From positions 62,001 to 126,000 of the forward strand of contig JAWPHD010001267.1 of the NCBI GenBank assembly GCA_037043455.1: a stretch of 64,000 nucleotides of DNA, written 5' to 3'. Under the pieces are notes generated by a model. It was not told the DNA's origin. It was given only the letters and a program-made list of their open reading frames with translations, and did not search any database. The DNA is from Cyrtodaria siliqua (taxonomy: Eukaryota > Mollusca > Bivalvia > Adapedonta > Hiatellidae). The stretch's first letter is position 1; each line of letters opens with the position of its first letter. Position numbers and translations under genes: made by a program. Positions 43,431 to 55,313 of the stretch are shown one piece after another.

Positions 43431-44312
43431 GGTTGTATTGTAGACGTGCTCCCTATTTTACTGTCCTTCATAGGTAGTGGACTATCACGGAGTGAGTAAT
43501 GTCAACAGTAATGCTACTCGGTTGTATTGTAGACTCGTACTCCCTATTTTACTGTCCTTCATAGGTAGTGGACTATCACGGAGAGAGTAATGTCAACAGT
43601 AATGCTACTCGGTTGTATTGTAGACTCGTACTCCCTATTTTACTGTCCTTCATAGGTAGTGGACTATCACGGAGAGAGTAATGTCAACAGTAATGCTACT
43701 CGGTTGTATTGTAGACTCGTACTCCCTATTTTACTGTCCTTCATAGGTAGTGGACTATCACGGAGAAAGTAATGTCAACAGTAATGCTACTCGGTTGTAT
43801 TGTAGACTAGTACTCCCTATTTCACTGTCCTTCATAGGTAGTGGACTATCACGGAGAGAGTAATGTCAACAGTAATGCTACTCGGTTGTATTGTAGACTC
43901 GTACTGCCTATATTACTGTCCTTCATAGGGAGTGGACTATCACGGAGAGAGTAATGTCAACAGTAATGCTACTCGGTTTTATTGTAGACTCGTACTCCCT
44001 ATTTTATTGTCCTTCATAGGTAGTGGACTATCACGGAGAGAGTAATGTCAACAGTAATGCTACTCGGTTGTATTGTAGCCTGTACTCCCTATTTTACTGT
44101 CCTTCATAGGTAGTGGACTATCACGGAGAGAGTAATGTCAACAGTAATGCTACTCGGTTGTATTGTAGACTCGTACTCCCTATTTTACTGTCCTTCATAG
44201 GTAGTGGACTATCACGGAGAGAGTAATGTCAACAGTAATGTTACTCGGTTGTATTGTAGACTCGTACTCCCTATTTTATTGTCCTTCATAGGTAGTGGAC
44301 TATCACGGAGAG
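43431..44312. repeat. 91-bp tandem array, about ten copies
   Basis: Unit 91 bp: GGTTGTATTGTAGACTCGTA, CTCCCTATTTTACTGTCCTT, CATAGGTAGTGGACTATCAC, GGAGAGAGTAATGTCAACAG, TAATGCTACTC. Copies are more than 95% alike by eye, with the first and eighth slightly shorter. Confidence 0.93.
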
Positions 44313-45828
44313 AGCTCATATACAAGGTGTGCAAGATAGTGCTAGGGGTAAACATGCAACTAGCAAATATGGCAGTTCTATGAAGATTTCCTTCGATAAT
44401 AAATTGCAGAAATACTGATTAAAATCATAGATAAGTTGATAGTGATAGTCAAGGCAGTGCAAATGTGATAGGAAAGGAAGATAGCTGATACATAGAGAAA
44501 TGTATGAAACATGTCCACGGATCTTTAGTCAAAGACATGTGCTGTGTCGAGTTGGTAATACAAAAGTTTGGTGTAGTTGTTGTTGTTGGTAGGAAAAGAA
44601 TGTAACCAGATACTATTCCTTCTGTTGATCATGTTGAATAGGTAAATTAAATAAGGTAAGTCAAATGGTTTCCTCGATAAATAAAGATATCATTGTTATT
44701 ATTATTATATAAATAAAACAGAATCATATACAACTATACTTAAAGCTTTGAGTGAGACATGGTGCACACATGTATAGTATATAATAAGTTTAAAAACAAT
44801 AAAACATTTAAATTTTTAACATTAAACGTTGAATATTGTAAACTTTAGCGGGACTCAAAAAGTTGTAGCTTTTAACGATAATTGTGTAAACTTTAGTGGG
44901 CCTCAAAATTGTAACTTTTAACGTCGGTTGTAAACTTTAGCGTCAGTTTTGTAACTGTAACATTATTGTAATTTTTAGCGTTCCTACGCCGTCCTTTCGT
45001 CGTCCAGGCTTTAACTGAATCTACTCTATAATGCGATTCCAATAATAGTATACACAACTATTCACGGAGCTAATACAAAATGCGTTTTAACCAAAATATC
45101 CGAAGTTTAAAAAAGTAGACAATATCTGCCATGATGACCTTCTTTGAGTCGGAATGTTTAGTATTCATGTAGATGTACATGTGCAGTGCTGTCGGTGACC
45201 AAGAAATGGAGATACTTATATTATTCTAGCATAGATCATGTATATTATGATAAAATATTGTTTGTGCATTATAAAAAGAAATTAGTAATATGCAAACACA
45301 GTTTAAAATTGCTGCGAACTATTCAAATATTTATTTATTATTATAACTTGTTCATGTGATTAACGGTACAACGCGTCAACATTGCCGCGTGTCTCCAAAG
45401 GTCTCAACTGTAGGTTAAAGTCTGTCGTGGATACCTACTTGATCTGGACATGAAGTTCTCATGTTGATGTACTGCGTATGAAATTCGAAGAGTGTAGGGA
45501 TATCGGTACCTTAGAAACCACACTCATGAAAACCCTCAACCCCTGCGCTAGGAACGTACCTACGGAGGGACAAGAGTAACACCCAACCCACACCCTCTCA
45601 AATTAGGGGTCAGGGTATTCAAAACTGACGTAAAACGCCATTCAAAGTTTGAAACAAAAAACTTAAAAACTGCAACATAGGACTATAGTGACTAGAACTT
45701 GAAATATAAACCGCATCGGCATTAAAATATGTGTAGTTAACTCAGAGGCGTGGTGGGTGGGCGAAGTGAAGGGGTGTCATACTCCTCAAGTTTTGACAAG
45801 TCTGAAAAGTGTTCATATTCAACATATT
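44313..45828. other. No gene recognised
   Basis: Includes an ATT-rich microsatellite (44691-44710) and three short repeats of GTAAACTTTAG-GG-CTCAAAA in 44838-44945. No supported ORF. Confidence 0.35.
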
Positions 45829-46015
45829 CCATGACCTGTAACATAATCCATGACCTGTAATCCATGACCTGTAACATAATCCATGACCTGTAATCCATGA
45901 CCTGTAACATAATCCATGACCTGTAATCCATGACCTGTAACATAATCCATGACCTGTAACATAATCCATGACCTGTAACATAATCCATGACCTGTAATCC
46001 ATGACCTGTAACATA
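45829..46015. repeat. 19-/14-bp minisatellite
   Basis: CATGACCTGTAACATAATC (19 bp) mixed with a 14-bp form CATGACCTGTAATC, about eleven units. Minus-strand open frames here (LQVMDYRSWIM repeated) come from the array. Confidence 0.88.
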
Positions 46016-46102
46016 AGACTATATGATTTTACGGCTTCGCTATTCCATGAAACCATTTTTTAATTATACGCACAAACACAAATACGTGATTTTATTTGGT
46101 AT

Positions 46103-46393
46103 TCATTTGATATGCTCTACAATGTTTCGTATGCCGTGCGAATGACGGACGCCACTCAAACGATTCACCTCGGGGACACATTTTGTCCAGTATGTTTCCT
46201 CTCCGTGCATTCCTTCAGCGCGGTCCTTCAAAGATGCGTTCGGCTGCCACTTTACACTACAATCAGGGCAAATATACGTCTCAGAATTGTGATCCGCTAC
46301 GGAGTAATACGAAATGGCTTTGTACAAATGTAACATGTGTGTGATCACATTCTTATGATGCTGGCTTATCGTAGAACTTATCAGAAGTTGCAC
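46103..46393 (-). CDS. Candidate terminal exon, unknown protein with CxxC
   Basis: Function not recognised. The downstream part of this minus frame reads ETYICPDCSVKWQPNASLKD, RAEGMHGEETYWTKCVPEVN, RLSGVRHSHGIRNIVEHIK-stop and has a codon usage and GC content unlike the AT-rich flanks, so it is probably coding. Its first part (up to about 46290) is AT-rich and lacks an ATG start. A pyrimidine-rich acceptor CTCCGTAG lies at about 46294-46301, so the exon may begin there with CGGATCAC. CPDC plus a later C could bind a metal. It would be the 3' end of a minus-strand gene whose other exons were not found. Confidence 0.4.
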   Translation of the reverse strand: MQLLISSTISQHHKNVITHMLHLYKAISYYSVADHNSETYICPDCSVKWQPNASLKDRAEGMHGEETYWTKCVPEVNRLSGVRHSHGIRNIVEHIK

Positions 46394-47269
46394 GAATACT
46401 CAACAGAAGGTTCACAAGAACAGGATATAAAAACTAGTCAACCAAATACACGCATTAGGAGAGACCGGGGCAAGATGATACACGGGGCAAGGTGTTACAT
46501 TCAACATTTTATTTGTATGAAGTCACCTATTACGACATGAAAACATGAAAACATGAAAACGTAATTCTGCGGTTAACACATTGCCCCGTTATTATATAAC
46601 TCGTAAGATCTGCGTTTAACTAGTTCAGTGAATACATAATTGACTTCACAATGACATAGGCCTAGCTCCATTGCTATCCCCGCCGAGGTGGACGGATATA
46701 GTAATGGCCAACGTACGTCCCATTTAGTGTCAGCTGTACATGAAGGTCTTTGAAATAATTTGGTACAAATAATAGCCTTAACAAGACGACTTTCAGAGCG
46801 CAACACCCGAGAATGCAGCTCAAAGGTCAAGGTCACACATAGAGGTCAAAGATGTCAAAAATTCCCTATATCTCACTGTTAAAGACGATTTTTGTTTCCG
46901 CTCCATAACCTTTACGTATATACATTGAAGAATTTTGAAATAAACAAATGAAAAAATGTGCAGCGTTTCAAGGCAAATGACAGAACTGAAACCCGGATGT
47001 GTTGATTTAATGTCAAAGTCACAATTAGGGGATCAACACTTCACGTCCTTATCATTATAACGCTATCCCTACTATGCATATGCTTACAGTAAGGCGCATT
47101 TGAGATTGCGCCCGTCTACGAAAATGTTCGTCATGAACACTTTATGAAACTTCAAAATGATTCAGATAATACTGTTTGGTTTTTGGTTGTTTTTTTTGTG
47201 AGATTTGACATCCTTTCACAGCAATAGTTCAGTTATGTGGTTTTATCATTTGAAACATAGGTCGGCAGG

Positions 47270-47345
47270 TGGGTAACAAATGGTCACACGAATATCCGAA
47301 GCCCAAATCATCACTGGGAATGTGCCGGCCGGGAATCGAACCACT
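47270..47345 (-). repeat. SINE remnant with tRNA B box
   Basis: On the minus strand, AGTGGTTCGATTCCCGGCCG is a strong B box followed by GCACATTCCCAGTGATGATT and TTCGGATATTCGTGTGACCA. The A box is not clear. Confidence 0.5.
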
Positions 47346-47579
47346 GACATTAGGACATTATTATCAGAAGTAAATAATGTTTTATAAGTATATCTGTTAA
47401 GCGTACAAAGCTATTCTTAAAACCATAAAATAAAGAAATGTATACACAAGAAAATATAAATATACAACATCCCTCAACAGTAATAAAATAATACACATTT
47501 ATTATACAACACATCCTACATTTCAAGTATGCTACTGTTCCTTTTTTGTAGAGGGCTGTAGCATACTTAATGTAGTGCG

Positions 47580-47800
47580 TGCGTTGGTTAACGTTGGGTT
47601 ACCAGTGGCCACCGATGGTAACATTTGGTACCAACGAGGCCTGCGATACTTCCTCAGGTGTAGAGTCGCGGCAAGATTGGTTGCCACGTTTTACCTATCA
47701 GCGAACCTACGGCTAACGACGGTGACCGATGGTAGCCGATCGTTACCGAGAGTGCTTTCGGTAACCGATGGGAGAACTCTGAACGCACCCATTTTACTTC
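47580..47800 (+). repeat. Dispersed GGTAAC-rich repeat, copy 2
   Basis: Same order of blocks as 19628-19798 (GATGGTAACATTTGGTAC, GTGTAGAGTCGCGG, AACGACGGTGACCGATGGTA). The ends, GTGCGTTGG-TAACG near 47580 and CGAACGCACCC-like near 47790, are loosely inverted, so a small DNA transposon is possible. The 97-codon frame through it is not a gene. Confidence 0.68.
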
Positions 47801-48139
47801 TCAATCAAAACCAGTATAATAGTGTTGCAAGGAATGAGAGTTCTGGGAATAAAAATGGTATATTCTGATCATACTGGCATATAAGACGATGTGTAACATC
47901 TTGCCCCGACATGTGTATCAATTTTCCCCACAGAACGGGACAATGTGTTACAGTTAAGAGCATTTTTAAATAATGATATTTTCAAATGTTTCGTACAGTC
48001 TGTGTTTTTTGAAGGTCTATAAAATGCGACCTTTTACGATCTTTCGGAAAATGTAAAGATATTTTCATTTATTGCAAACTAACATTTAAAAAAATGAATT
48101 ATTTGAAAAATGTAACATCTCGCCCCGGTCTTTTTTACA

Positions 48140-48449
48140 AACAACAATTACAGGATAAATAGAAGAACTGATAATAGAGGTATCCTCATGGAACGGTAAA
48201 TGGCAAAACGGCAACTAGGGGTTTAAATCTTGTTTCGATCTTGGAACAAACCACCTAACACAGTAATTGAAGACCAGAACAGAACATATATTTTATTTAA
48301 CTTGTACATACGTACATCGTTATATATATATATACATAAATTTTCATGCATAATAAGTCGAGTAATTAAGACAAAAGTATATTTGCTATGAGCAATATTA
48401 ATATTAAATAACTGATATATGAGAATGAAAATACAAAAGAGCTAAACAT
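48140..48449. other. No gene recognised
   Basis: Contains a TA microsatellite at 48321-48332; otherwise AT-rich spacer. Confidence 0.35.
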
Positions 48450-49385
48450 TGTTTAATTAATCAAGATTGTATTCCTTACAGCTAAAGCTGTACTAATATA
48501 TTTAGCTAACTTAATAACAATATTCTTATCCTGTATCTGCATTAATTCTAAGAATTTAAACATACTAGGTCTATTATAATAATATCTTTTTAATATAAAT
48601 TGTCCGGATTCTTGTGTAACAAGGACAAATCAAAATAAAATGGTATTCATCTTCCAAATCAATACTGTGGCAGCATTGACAATATCTTTCATTTCTAGGT
48701 ATTCTATTACGAGAGTATCTACCGGTCTGTATTCTTAACGTGCTGATATTCTGAATTTTGTTAAATATGGTCTGAGATTACATGGTAAAATATCAAGGTA
48801 TGATTCATAATTAAAACTCAATTTACAACTATTATATAATTCAAATACACCACTTGATTCCTTATCTACAAACCATCGTTGTATAAAACAATCAACAACT
48901 CTTTGTCTAAACGTATTTATCAAGTATTTAGTATTAACAGAATTTGGGTCATTCCAGACATGTGTAAAACCATATTCGTTTAACATATTTTTTACATTCG
49001 ATGCCCAATTTGTCTAACCATTTTCACAATCTTTTAGTGTCGATGTGTAAATGCTTTTAAGTATTATGTTATCTGTTTTCAATAATTTAAACCAGTATTT
49101 AAGTAGTCTTACATAACGTGTTATAAATAAAGGCTATCTACCTAATTCACCATATACTCCTGATGTACAAGAACTATTTCTTACTTTTAAAATTTGTTTA
49201 CAAACTTTTAAATGTATACTTTCCATTTGCTTTGATTTCGTATATCCCCAAATTTCAGAAGAATAATTTAAAATAGACCCCACAAATGAATCAAATAATT
49301 GACATAATACTTTTGGTTTAAACCTTATTTTTCTACAGATTTTCCAATAAGTTGTTCTTGGTTCAGAGCAAAATTTCCAGTATAG
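48450..49385 (-). pseudogene. LINE ORF2 3' fragment, same family as 32858-35478
   Basis: Minus strand: VLCQLFDSFVGSILNYSSEI WGYTKSKQMESIHLKVCKQI, SGVYGELGR, then NEYGFTHVWNDPNSV, FRQRVVDCFIQRWFVD and LRPYLTKFRISA, followed by decayed CX2C and DLEDEYHFILIC. Each block has its counterpart in the 33-35-kb ORF. Stops separate the blocks. Truncated near 49385 where the sequence changes. Confidence 0.82.
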
Positions 49386-49670
49386 CCTAATTGAGGCACC
49401 CACCATAAATTCATTCACAAGTAGGCTAAACAAACACTGGGCAAAACATTCTTCCAAATTCAGGCCAAACAACTAAAAAATGAAATAACAAATACAACCT
49501 AAAAGGACAAAAGTGAAACCGGAATTCACGAGTCTAACGACCATTATCGGACAAAAAAAAACAAGCAAAACGGACCTAAGAAACCGACGGTTTAGCATTG
49601 GCCTCGACTACAGTATGAACAGTATGAAAAAGGTCTTATGTTATGCATAAATTCATTTTGGATGAAAATA

Positions 49671-49789
49671 GCACTGACCATGTAGGAGACAGAACTGACC
49701 ATGTAGGAGACAGCACTGACCATGTTGTAGGAGACAGCACTGACCATGTAGGAGACAGCACTGACCATGTATGAGACAGAATATGTTTT
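49671..49789. repeat. 21-bp minisatellite, five copies
   Basis: CACTGACCATGTAGGAGACAG repeated, one copy with an extra TTG. Confidence 0.9.
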
Positions 49790-49989
49790 TTAATATAGTA
49801 ACGGGATTAATAGGATTTATATGGCATGTTCATTTTCTTCTGTCATAAACTGACGCGCATTGACGCTTCAGATATCTGCGCTTAATGTATTTTCGTTCTG
49901 ACCATCATTGTCTATCCGAAAATGTCAGTTTCATTGATAATTAAAAGTCCGTAACCTAATGTTCAGCATCGACAACATCCGTATCATTT

Positions 49990-51262
49990 TAGCTCTACTG
50001 ATCAGAGATCAGCAGAGCTTATGCCGTGGTGCGGCGTCCGTCGTCCGTCTGTCCGTCTGTCTGTCCGTAAACTTTTATTTGTACCGACAACTCCTCTGAA
50101 ACTACTGGATGGATATTCATGAAACTTTACAGAAATGTTGCCCATAAAGTTAGTTGATCCTAGCAAAAATTCATGTTGATGTGAAATCCAAGATGGCCGC
50201 CAAAGCTAAAAATAGAGTTTTAAAATACAAGTTTGTAGCGACTACTTCTTGAAAACTATAAGTGATATTGATATGGGACTTTTTCTAAAATGATCAGCAT
50301 GACATGATGTTGATCCTTGTCAAAAATCGTTTTGATTCAACGTTAAACATGGCTGCCAGCGGCCATCTTTGTTTACATAGAGTTATATAGTAAATACTTG
50401 TAGCGACTACTCCTCTGAAACTACTTGACGGATTGTCATGAAACTTTACAGGAATGTTGCTCTTGATGTCTAATTGATCCTAGCAAAAGTTCAGATCTGC
50501 CAGAAATTCAAGATGGCCGTCACAGCTAAAAATAGATTTTTAAAAAATAAGTTTGTAGCGACTACTTCTTGAAACCTATAAGTGATATTGATATGGGACT
50601 TTTTCTAAAATGATCAGCATGACATGATGTTGATCCTTGTGGAAAATTATTTGGATTCGACGTTAAACATGGCTGCCAGTGGCCATCTTTGGTTACATAG
50701 AGTTATATAGTAAAAACTTGTAGCGACTACTCCTCTGAAACTACTTGACGGATGTTCATGAAACTTCACAGGAATGTTGCTCTTGATGTCTAGTTGATCC
50801 TAGAAAAATTTCAGGTCGGCCGGAAATTCAAGATGGCCGCCACAGCTAAAAATAGATTTAAAATAAATAAGTTTGTAGCGACTACTTCTTCAAAACTATA
50901 AGAGATATTGATATGGGACTTTTTCTAAAATGATCAGTATGACATGATGTTGGTCCTTGTTGAAAATCGTTTTGATTTGACATTAAACATGGCTACCAGC
51001 GGCCATCTTTGTTTACATAGAGTTATATAATGAAAACTTGTAGCGACTACTCCTCTGAAACAACTTGACGGATTTTCATGAAACTTCACAGTAATGTTGC
51101 TCTTAATGTCTAATTGATCCTAGCAAAATTTCAGGTCGGCCGGAAATTCAAGATGGCCGCCACGGTTAAAAATAGATTTTCAAATAACAAGTCTGTAGCG
51201 ACTACTTCCTGAAATCAAAATCAATCAGTAGAGCTTCAAGGTCATTGACCTCTTGTTGCAAA
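49990..51262 (+). repeat. Modular Helentron-like element, family II, complete copy
   Basis: 5' palindrome AGCTCTACTGATC-AGA-GATCAGCAGAGCT (49991-50019), then a GTCCGTCTGTCC microsatellite, then seven monomers marked by GTAGCGACTAC (50235, 50400, 50555, 50720, 50874, 51041, 51196). The monomers alternate between two types, about 165 and 155 bp, giving a 321-bp dimer. The 3' end is ATCAATCAGTAGAGCTTC, an inverted copy of the 5' palindrome half, then the hairpin AAGGTCATTGACCT and CTTGTT. Palindrome, microsatellite, ~160-bp core repeats and a 3' hairpin are the layout of bivalve pearl elements, attributed to Helentrons (rolling-circle Rep/helicase transposons). No Rep/helicase gene is present. 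Confidence 0.65.
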
Positions 51263-51278
51263 TTGTATTAATGATTAT

Positions 51279-51298
51279 TATATATATATATATATATG
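51279..51298. repeat. TA microsatellite
   Basis: (TA)n run directly after the family II element. Confidence 0.8.
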
Positions 51299-51535
51299 CT
51301 TTGTAAACACGATTAAACATTATTTATGTTGTAAACAATATAATGTCATTATTTGTTTAAACATAATGCGAGGAAATTAACTATGTTCTGATAAGCAGGT
51401 CTTTCTTTTTCTATATATAGATGAACATGCAGAGACCGGTTCGCTATAGTAATGTCTCATATTTCACTAATAAACCGAAGTGGGACAAATAATTATCAGT
51501 ACGGCCACAGACATATTAATACCACCCATCATCAT

Positions 51536-51625
51536 TCATCCGTCCGTTCGTCCGTCCGTCCGTCCGCCCGCCCGGCCATCCATCCATCCATCGATCCATT
51601 CATCCATCCTTCATCCATTCATAGT
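51536..51625. repeat. GTCC/CATC microsatellite
   Basis: Runs of GTCC, GCCC, then CATC and CATT units. Resembles the microsatellite module of the modular repeats but without palindrome or monomers. Confidence 0.85.
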
Positions 51626-52081
51626 TCTGTGACACGGCATACTAATGTGTTTTCCTTCATCATAATTTCAAAAATATTTATTTAATTTACTATATTTGGC
51701 AAAATATCCATTTCTTGTAGCCTGGTCACTTAAAATTCCCTTTGTAATAGCACAGGTGTAAATCGTTTAATTGAAAATAACACTGTCAGAATAAAAGGTG
51801 TACTACAACTACCAATTATTTGAAGTTAGAGTATGGCAGGTAGCTAAAATGAACATGTTAAAAAACAGAGTACGGTTTCATCTCGTTGGTTAATTCACAG
51901 ATCTAACAACAAATATTTCTGTGGTTGGAGAATATGATACCACAACATATTTTAGACTGCACGTACTACTCGAAAGAGGGTGATGCCGGATAAATAGATG
52001 TGTAGATTAAAGTGCAGTTTGGAAAAGTAGATCTATATGTGAATCTCATGATGGTGCGAATAATTTAGACACATTTCCAAT

Positions 52082-52132
52082 ATGGCGGCTGCAGCAGAAT
52101 TTGTACAGCCAGGACAAGGATATTCGCCTCAG
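52082..52132 (+). CDS. INTS5: Integrator complex subunit 5, exon 1
   Basis: Seventeen codons, MAAAAEFVQPGQGYSPQ, ending at CAG|GTTTGA. Phase 0 splicing to the exon at 63435 gives YSPQ-EILQEVRNFLHG, which parallels the start of vertebrate INTS5 where an S-A-Q-E-L segment precedes Q-E-I-x-x-F-L. The ATG is in ATGGCGGC, a YY1-like core often found over the start codon of housekeeping genes; no TATA box is near. INTS5 is a scaffold-type subunit of Integrator, the nuclear complex that cleaves snRNA 3' ends and terminates promoter-proximal RNA polymerase II transcription. Assignment rests on the splice join and on the strong match of the later exons. Confidence 0.72.
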
Positions 52133-53444
52133 GTTTGATAATGAAATCAAGAACGTGGTGTTTATATATAATTTTAAACACGATATATAAATGTGTTACA
52201 TATTAACTGACTTTTTCCGTATGTTGATTGAAAATGACTCAGATAACGGGTAAAATCATATGTTTTCGCGGATGTCTGTTGACAAAATCTTTCAGGTCAC
52301 AGACAACCATTGATTTTCCCATAGGCCTCCGTTATAGCCTTTAGGGCTACCCTGATTTCCCTATATCTCGTATCCATATATGGCACCCCTTGTCTGAAAC
52401 TTACATCCAGGTGACATTTAAAGAAGAACTTTTTCTCATAGCGAATCTAATGAAAAGTTAGTCGTTTCTGGCTCCGAAGTGACTCACCCCCAGTTTTTGC
52501 AAAATGTCAACATTTCATCTTCATAATTTCAACAAATAACTACAAAAATATGTATTAACGTATACCACCACACATGACATCGTAAATTTTCGTAAAATAT
52601 CGGTTAGCAATGGTAGTTTCCGTGACCACTCTCGTTATCATTCATAACTGTTCGTGAGCCATATCAAGATAGAAAATCGATGTATTTTCCAATTCTATGA
52701 CGTCAATTGTAGATCGAAAATTGCCGACAAGGGGAAATATTTCCGCGATAAAAGTGGTAAATCTGCCAAAAAATCCCATGCTCAGCATAAGAGTAACGTT
52801 TTAATGTCTGTGTTGATCATAATTAATGTATAGGTTCTGTCTGTGATGGGAGGAATATGAAAGTCAAATTTGTGAGAGTAAAGAACACCTGAAACTAGGA
52901 AAATCCGTTTCTCAAAATATTGGGAAGCAATGTCGTGCCACTAACATTCTACAGGGGGGTAAAAAATCCTAAATATTAGACCGATCGGTCGATCAGTTTT
53001 ATTGTGGTGAAGAAAAAAAGATTGATCTTTTCAGTTTCAAAACAACCGCGTGTTGGTAACTAGGTTAACAGACTGTATTATCGTAATGTTAACATCAAAA
53101 GTTTACTGCATACACTTCACGTAAACCAATCTGGCAGGTGCGCGTGAAATTTGGATTACTCGGATATTTATGTTTACGTCATATATGAGTCAGCTTGTGA
53201 AATATTTATGTCTACACAATTGATTTTCCCGTAAAAATGTCAAAAAACAAGGCGACTCATTCGACTCTCAACTAAAACAACGAGATATTAGATCGCTATT
53301 TTGAGGAAAAAACATTGGGCAACGATGAGACTCATTCAAAACAAATGGTAGAAAAATGTAAGCAGCAACAAGCTGTATATGATAGAACAAAAAGGCAAAC
53401 TTTGAGAGGTAAAAGGGAGATTTATCAAGTCTGCCGTACTGGTA

Positions 53445-54292
53445 TGCAAGTAGTAGCCGAACAGAAAATAGTGTTTATTGTACTGTTTGTTGTTATTTGA
53501 TATTATTCAAACAAAAGCAACTTACAGAGCAAAGTTAAGTTCACTTCATTGTTAAAAATGATAACATCCGATTACAAGCTCGTGCACGCACTGTTAATAG
53601 GGGCCCTCAAAAGGGTAACCAGCTTGTGCACGCGCTGTTAATAGGGGCCCTCAAAAAGGTAACCAATAACCGTTGATTGACAACAGTACAGAAGTAGTAG
53701 CCGAACTGCTAAAAAAACGGACACATTTATGGTCATTATCCCTATTGGACTCCCCATTCCGTAAGAAAGACAACTCATCCCATTTATGACCTAAATATAT
53801 TAACAAGAGATGTCTCCATTACGTCAGGGATTATGTCAGTTGGAAATGTCCGCTACTGTAGTATAATCAGATTTGACCGATCGATATTTTACTGCAGTAT
53901 TGAATTTTTCCAATATTGTTTATGCCTACATGTTATATAAACAGGGTTATATATATAAATTAAGAGTTTTAATTTATTATCGTCTGCTGGTGTTGTCATG
54001 GGGAAGCATTGTTTAAATATTGGAGAGCAATTAAAAACACATAACTGCGCATGCGTGGTTAGCGCGTGACTTTCCCACGCGCAAATTTGCACGGAAATGA
54101 GTGCTGAGAAGAAAATCATTTATATTTCGGTACATATTTACTTTTTCGTATACGACGATTCTTCTGATAATGAAAAATGCATCTTTTTATTAAATTAAAT
54201 TGATATTTTCTATTGAAGAGCTATGAACGTCGTTTGTTTACGGAAATAGGATACTACTGCTGTTCGGCTACTACTTGCATACCAGTATGCAC
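53445..54292. repeat. Inverted-repeat element (848 bp) with internal duplicate
   Basis: GTACTGGTATGCAAGTAGTA-GCCGAACAG at 53445 is inverted at 54258-54292. A third copy of AAGTAGTAGCCGAAC is at 53690. Inside, a ~45-bp direct duplicate with GTGCACGC, TGTTAATAGGGGCCCTCAAA and GGTAACCA lies at 53578-53665. No ORF of note. Possibly a MITE, but target duplication not seen. Confidence 0.55.
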
Positions 54293-54858
54293 CATTGACA
54301 AAAAATATACTTTTTCATTACTTTAATAGTAAAACATAGGTGTTACTTAGTAGAATGGTAAAAAATACAGGAAATAAACAATTCAGTAATTCAACTCTGC
54401 AAAACTTTCAAATTTAGAATCATAAAACCATGCAGTCTTTTATATGGACCACTAGGTAATAAAAACATATTTCAATTAAAACAGATTATTTTATTAATAA
54501 AATGGTTTTATACAGTTAGTCTACAAGTGAACAAAAGTATACACTTGTTCTGTAAACTGTTAACTTAAATATAGTTTAAAAAGTAGTAAACAATACTAAC
54601 AGCCTATATATTAATACTTTTTATATATATAAAATCCTTTAATATTAGGCCAAATAAAATTATACCTGAGTTTACTGTAACCCGACCGACCCTCTGAAAA
54701 CACCCCCGACTCATTTTTATTTTATTGAAAAAAAAAAAAATTTGAAAAAAGAATAATGTTCATGAGATCACGGTGCAATTTTCAATTTCGTGGTGCGGTT
54801 TTGAAAGCGTGTGAATTTCACGGTATAGTGTGCACAGGACTGGTATAAAACAGTCAAA

Positions 54859-55020
54859 ATGGCGTCTCCCAGTGCTGTTTTGGCTGTACAGTTTCAAAAA
54901 TGTCAGCACATGGAAGCCCTAATGTTATGGCGTGCACTCTCCATAAAGAATCGATTGTTGAATTCTTTGACAAGTACAACAAACAGGTCGGTAAATTCCC
55001 AGAGTTCCAGGCCACCTGTC
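54859..55020 (+). CDS. Exon 1 of a candidate gene inside the INTS5 intron
   Basis: Function not recognised. An ATG in good context (TCAAAATGGCGTCTCC) starts MASPSAVLAVQFQKCQHMEA and runs 54 codons to a consensus donor GTC|GTAAGT at 55020/55021. It joins in phase 0 to the exon at 55314, which opens after a TTTTTTCAG acceptor. A second possible reading starts at the ATG at 54900 (MSAHGSPNVMACTLHKESIV, EFFDKYNKQVGKFPEFQATC); it looks more protein-like in composition but closes sooner after splicing. Which frame, if either, is used cannot be told from sequence. GC-richer than the surroundings. Confidence 0.42.
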
Positions 55021-55313
55021 GTAAGTTTGTTTCTAAAACAGTAATATTAATGTGCATATGTTTACTTGCTTCTCAGCACTAAGCATTGGCATCGACTACT
55101 ACTGCATTATAACTTCTTGAAGAAGTATGCCCTTCCATAATAATTTTCTGAACTCAACCTTAATATAGGCTCATAATAACTAACATGAGAAATTTATAAA
55201 TATATCTTACTTTCTGATGTTAGAGAAATAATATTCATGTAAGTCAACACTTTTACAAAACTATTCAAATGGTCAGTTAACAATTGACATTATAACTTTG
55301 AATATTTTTTCAG

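Larger units (their letters stand above)
46463..48134. mobile_element. Inverted-repeat element with six GGGGCAAGATG-type motifs
   Basis: Ends: GACCGGGGCAAGATGATAC at 46463 and, in reverse, GACCGGGGCGAGATGTTAC at 48134. The same motif recurs just inside: CACGGGGCAAGGTGTTAC (46481), inverse of TAACGGGGCAATGTG (46575), inverse of GTCGGGGCAAGATGTTAC (47889), and CGGGACAATGTGTTAC (47939). It holds no transposase ORF and includes a SINE remnant and the dispersed repeat at 47580-47800. No target duplication was evident. Confidence 0.6.

Noticed and set aside
45737..46056. LQVMDYRSWIM-type repeated frames
   Set aside because: Minisatellite translation.
47575..47868. 97-codon plus frame
   Set aside because: Coincides with a dispersed repeat present non-coding at 19628.
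53315..53500. 61-codon plus frame with KQMVEKCKQQQAVYDRTKRQ
   Set aside because: Protein-like in part but runs into the inverted-repeat end, with no splice sites or homolog recognised.
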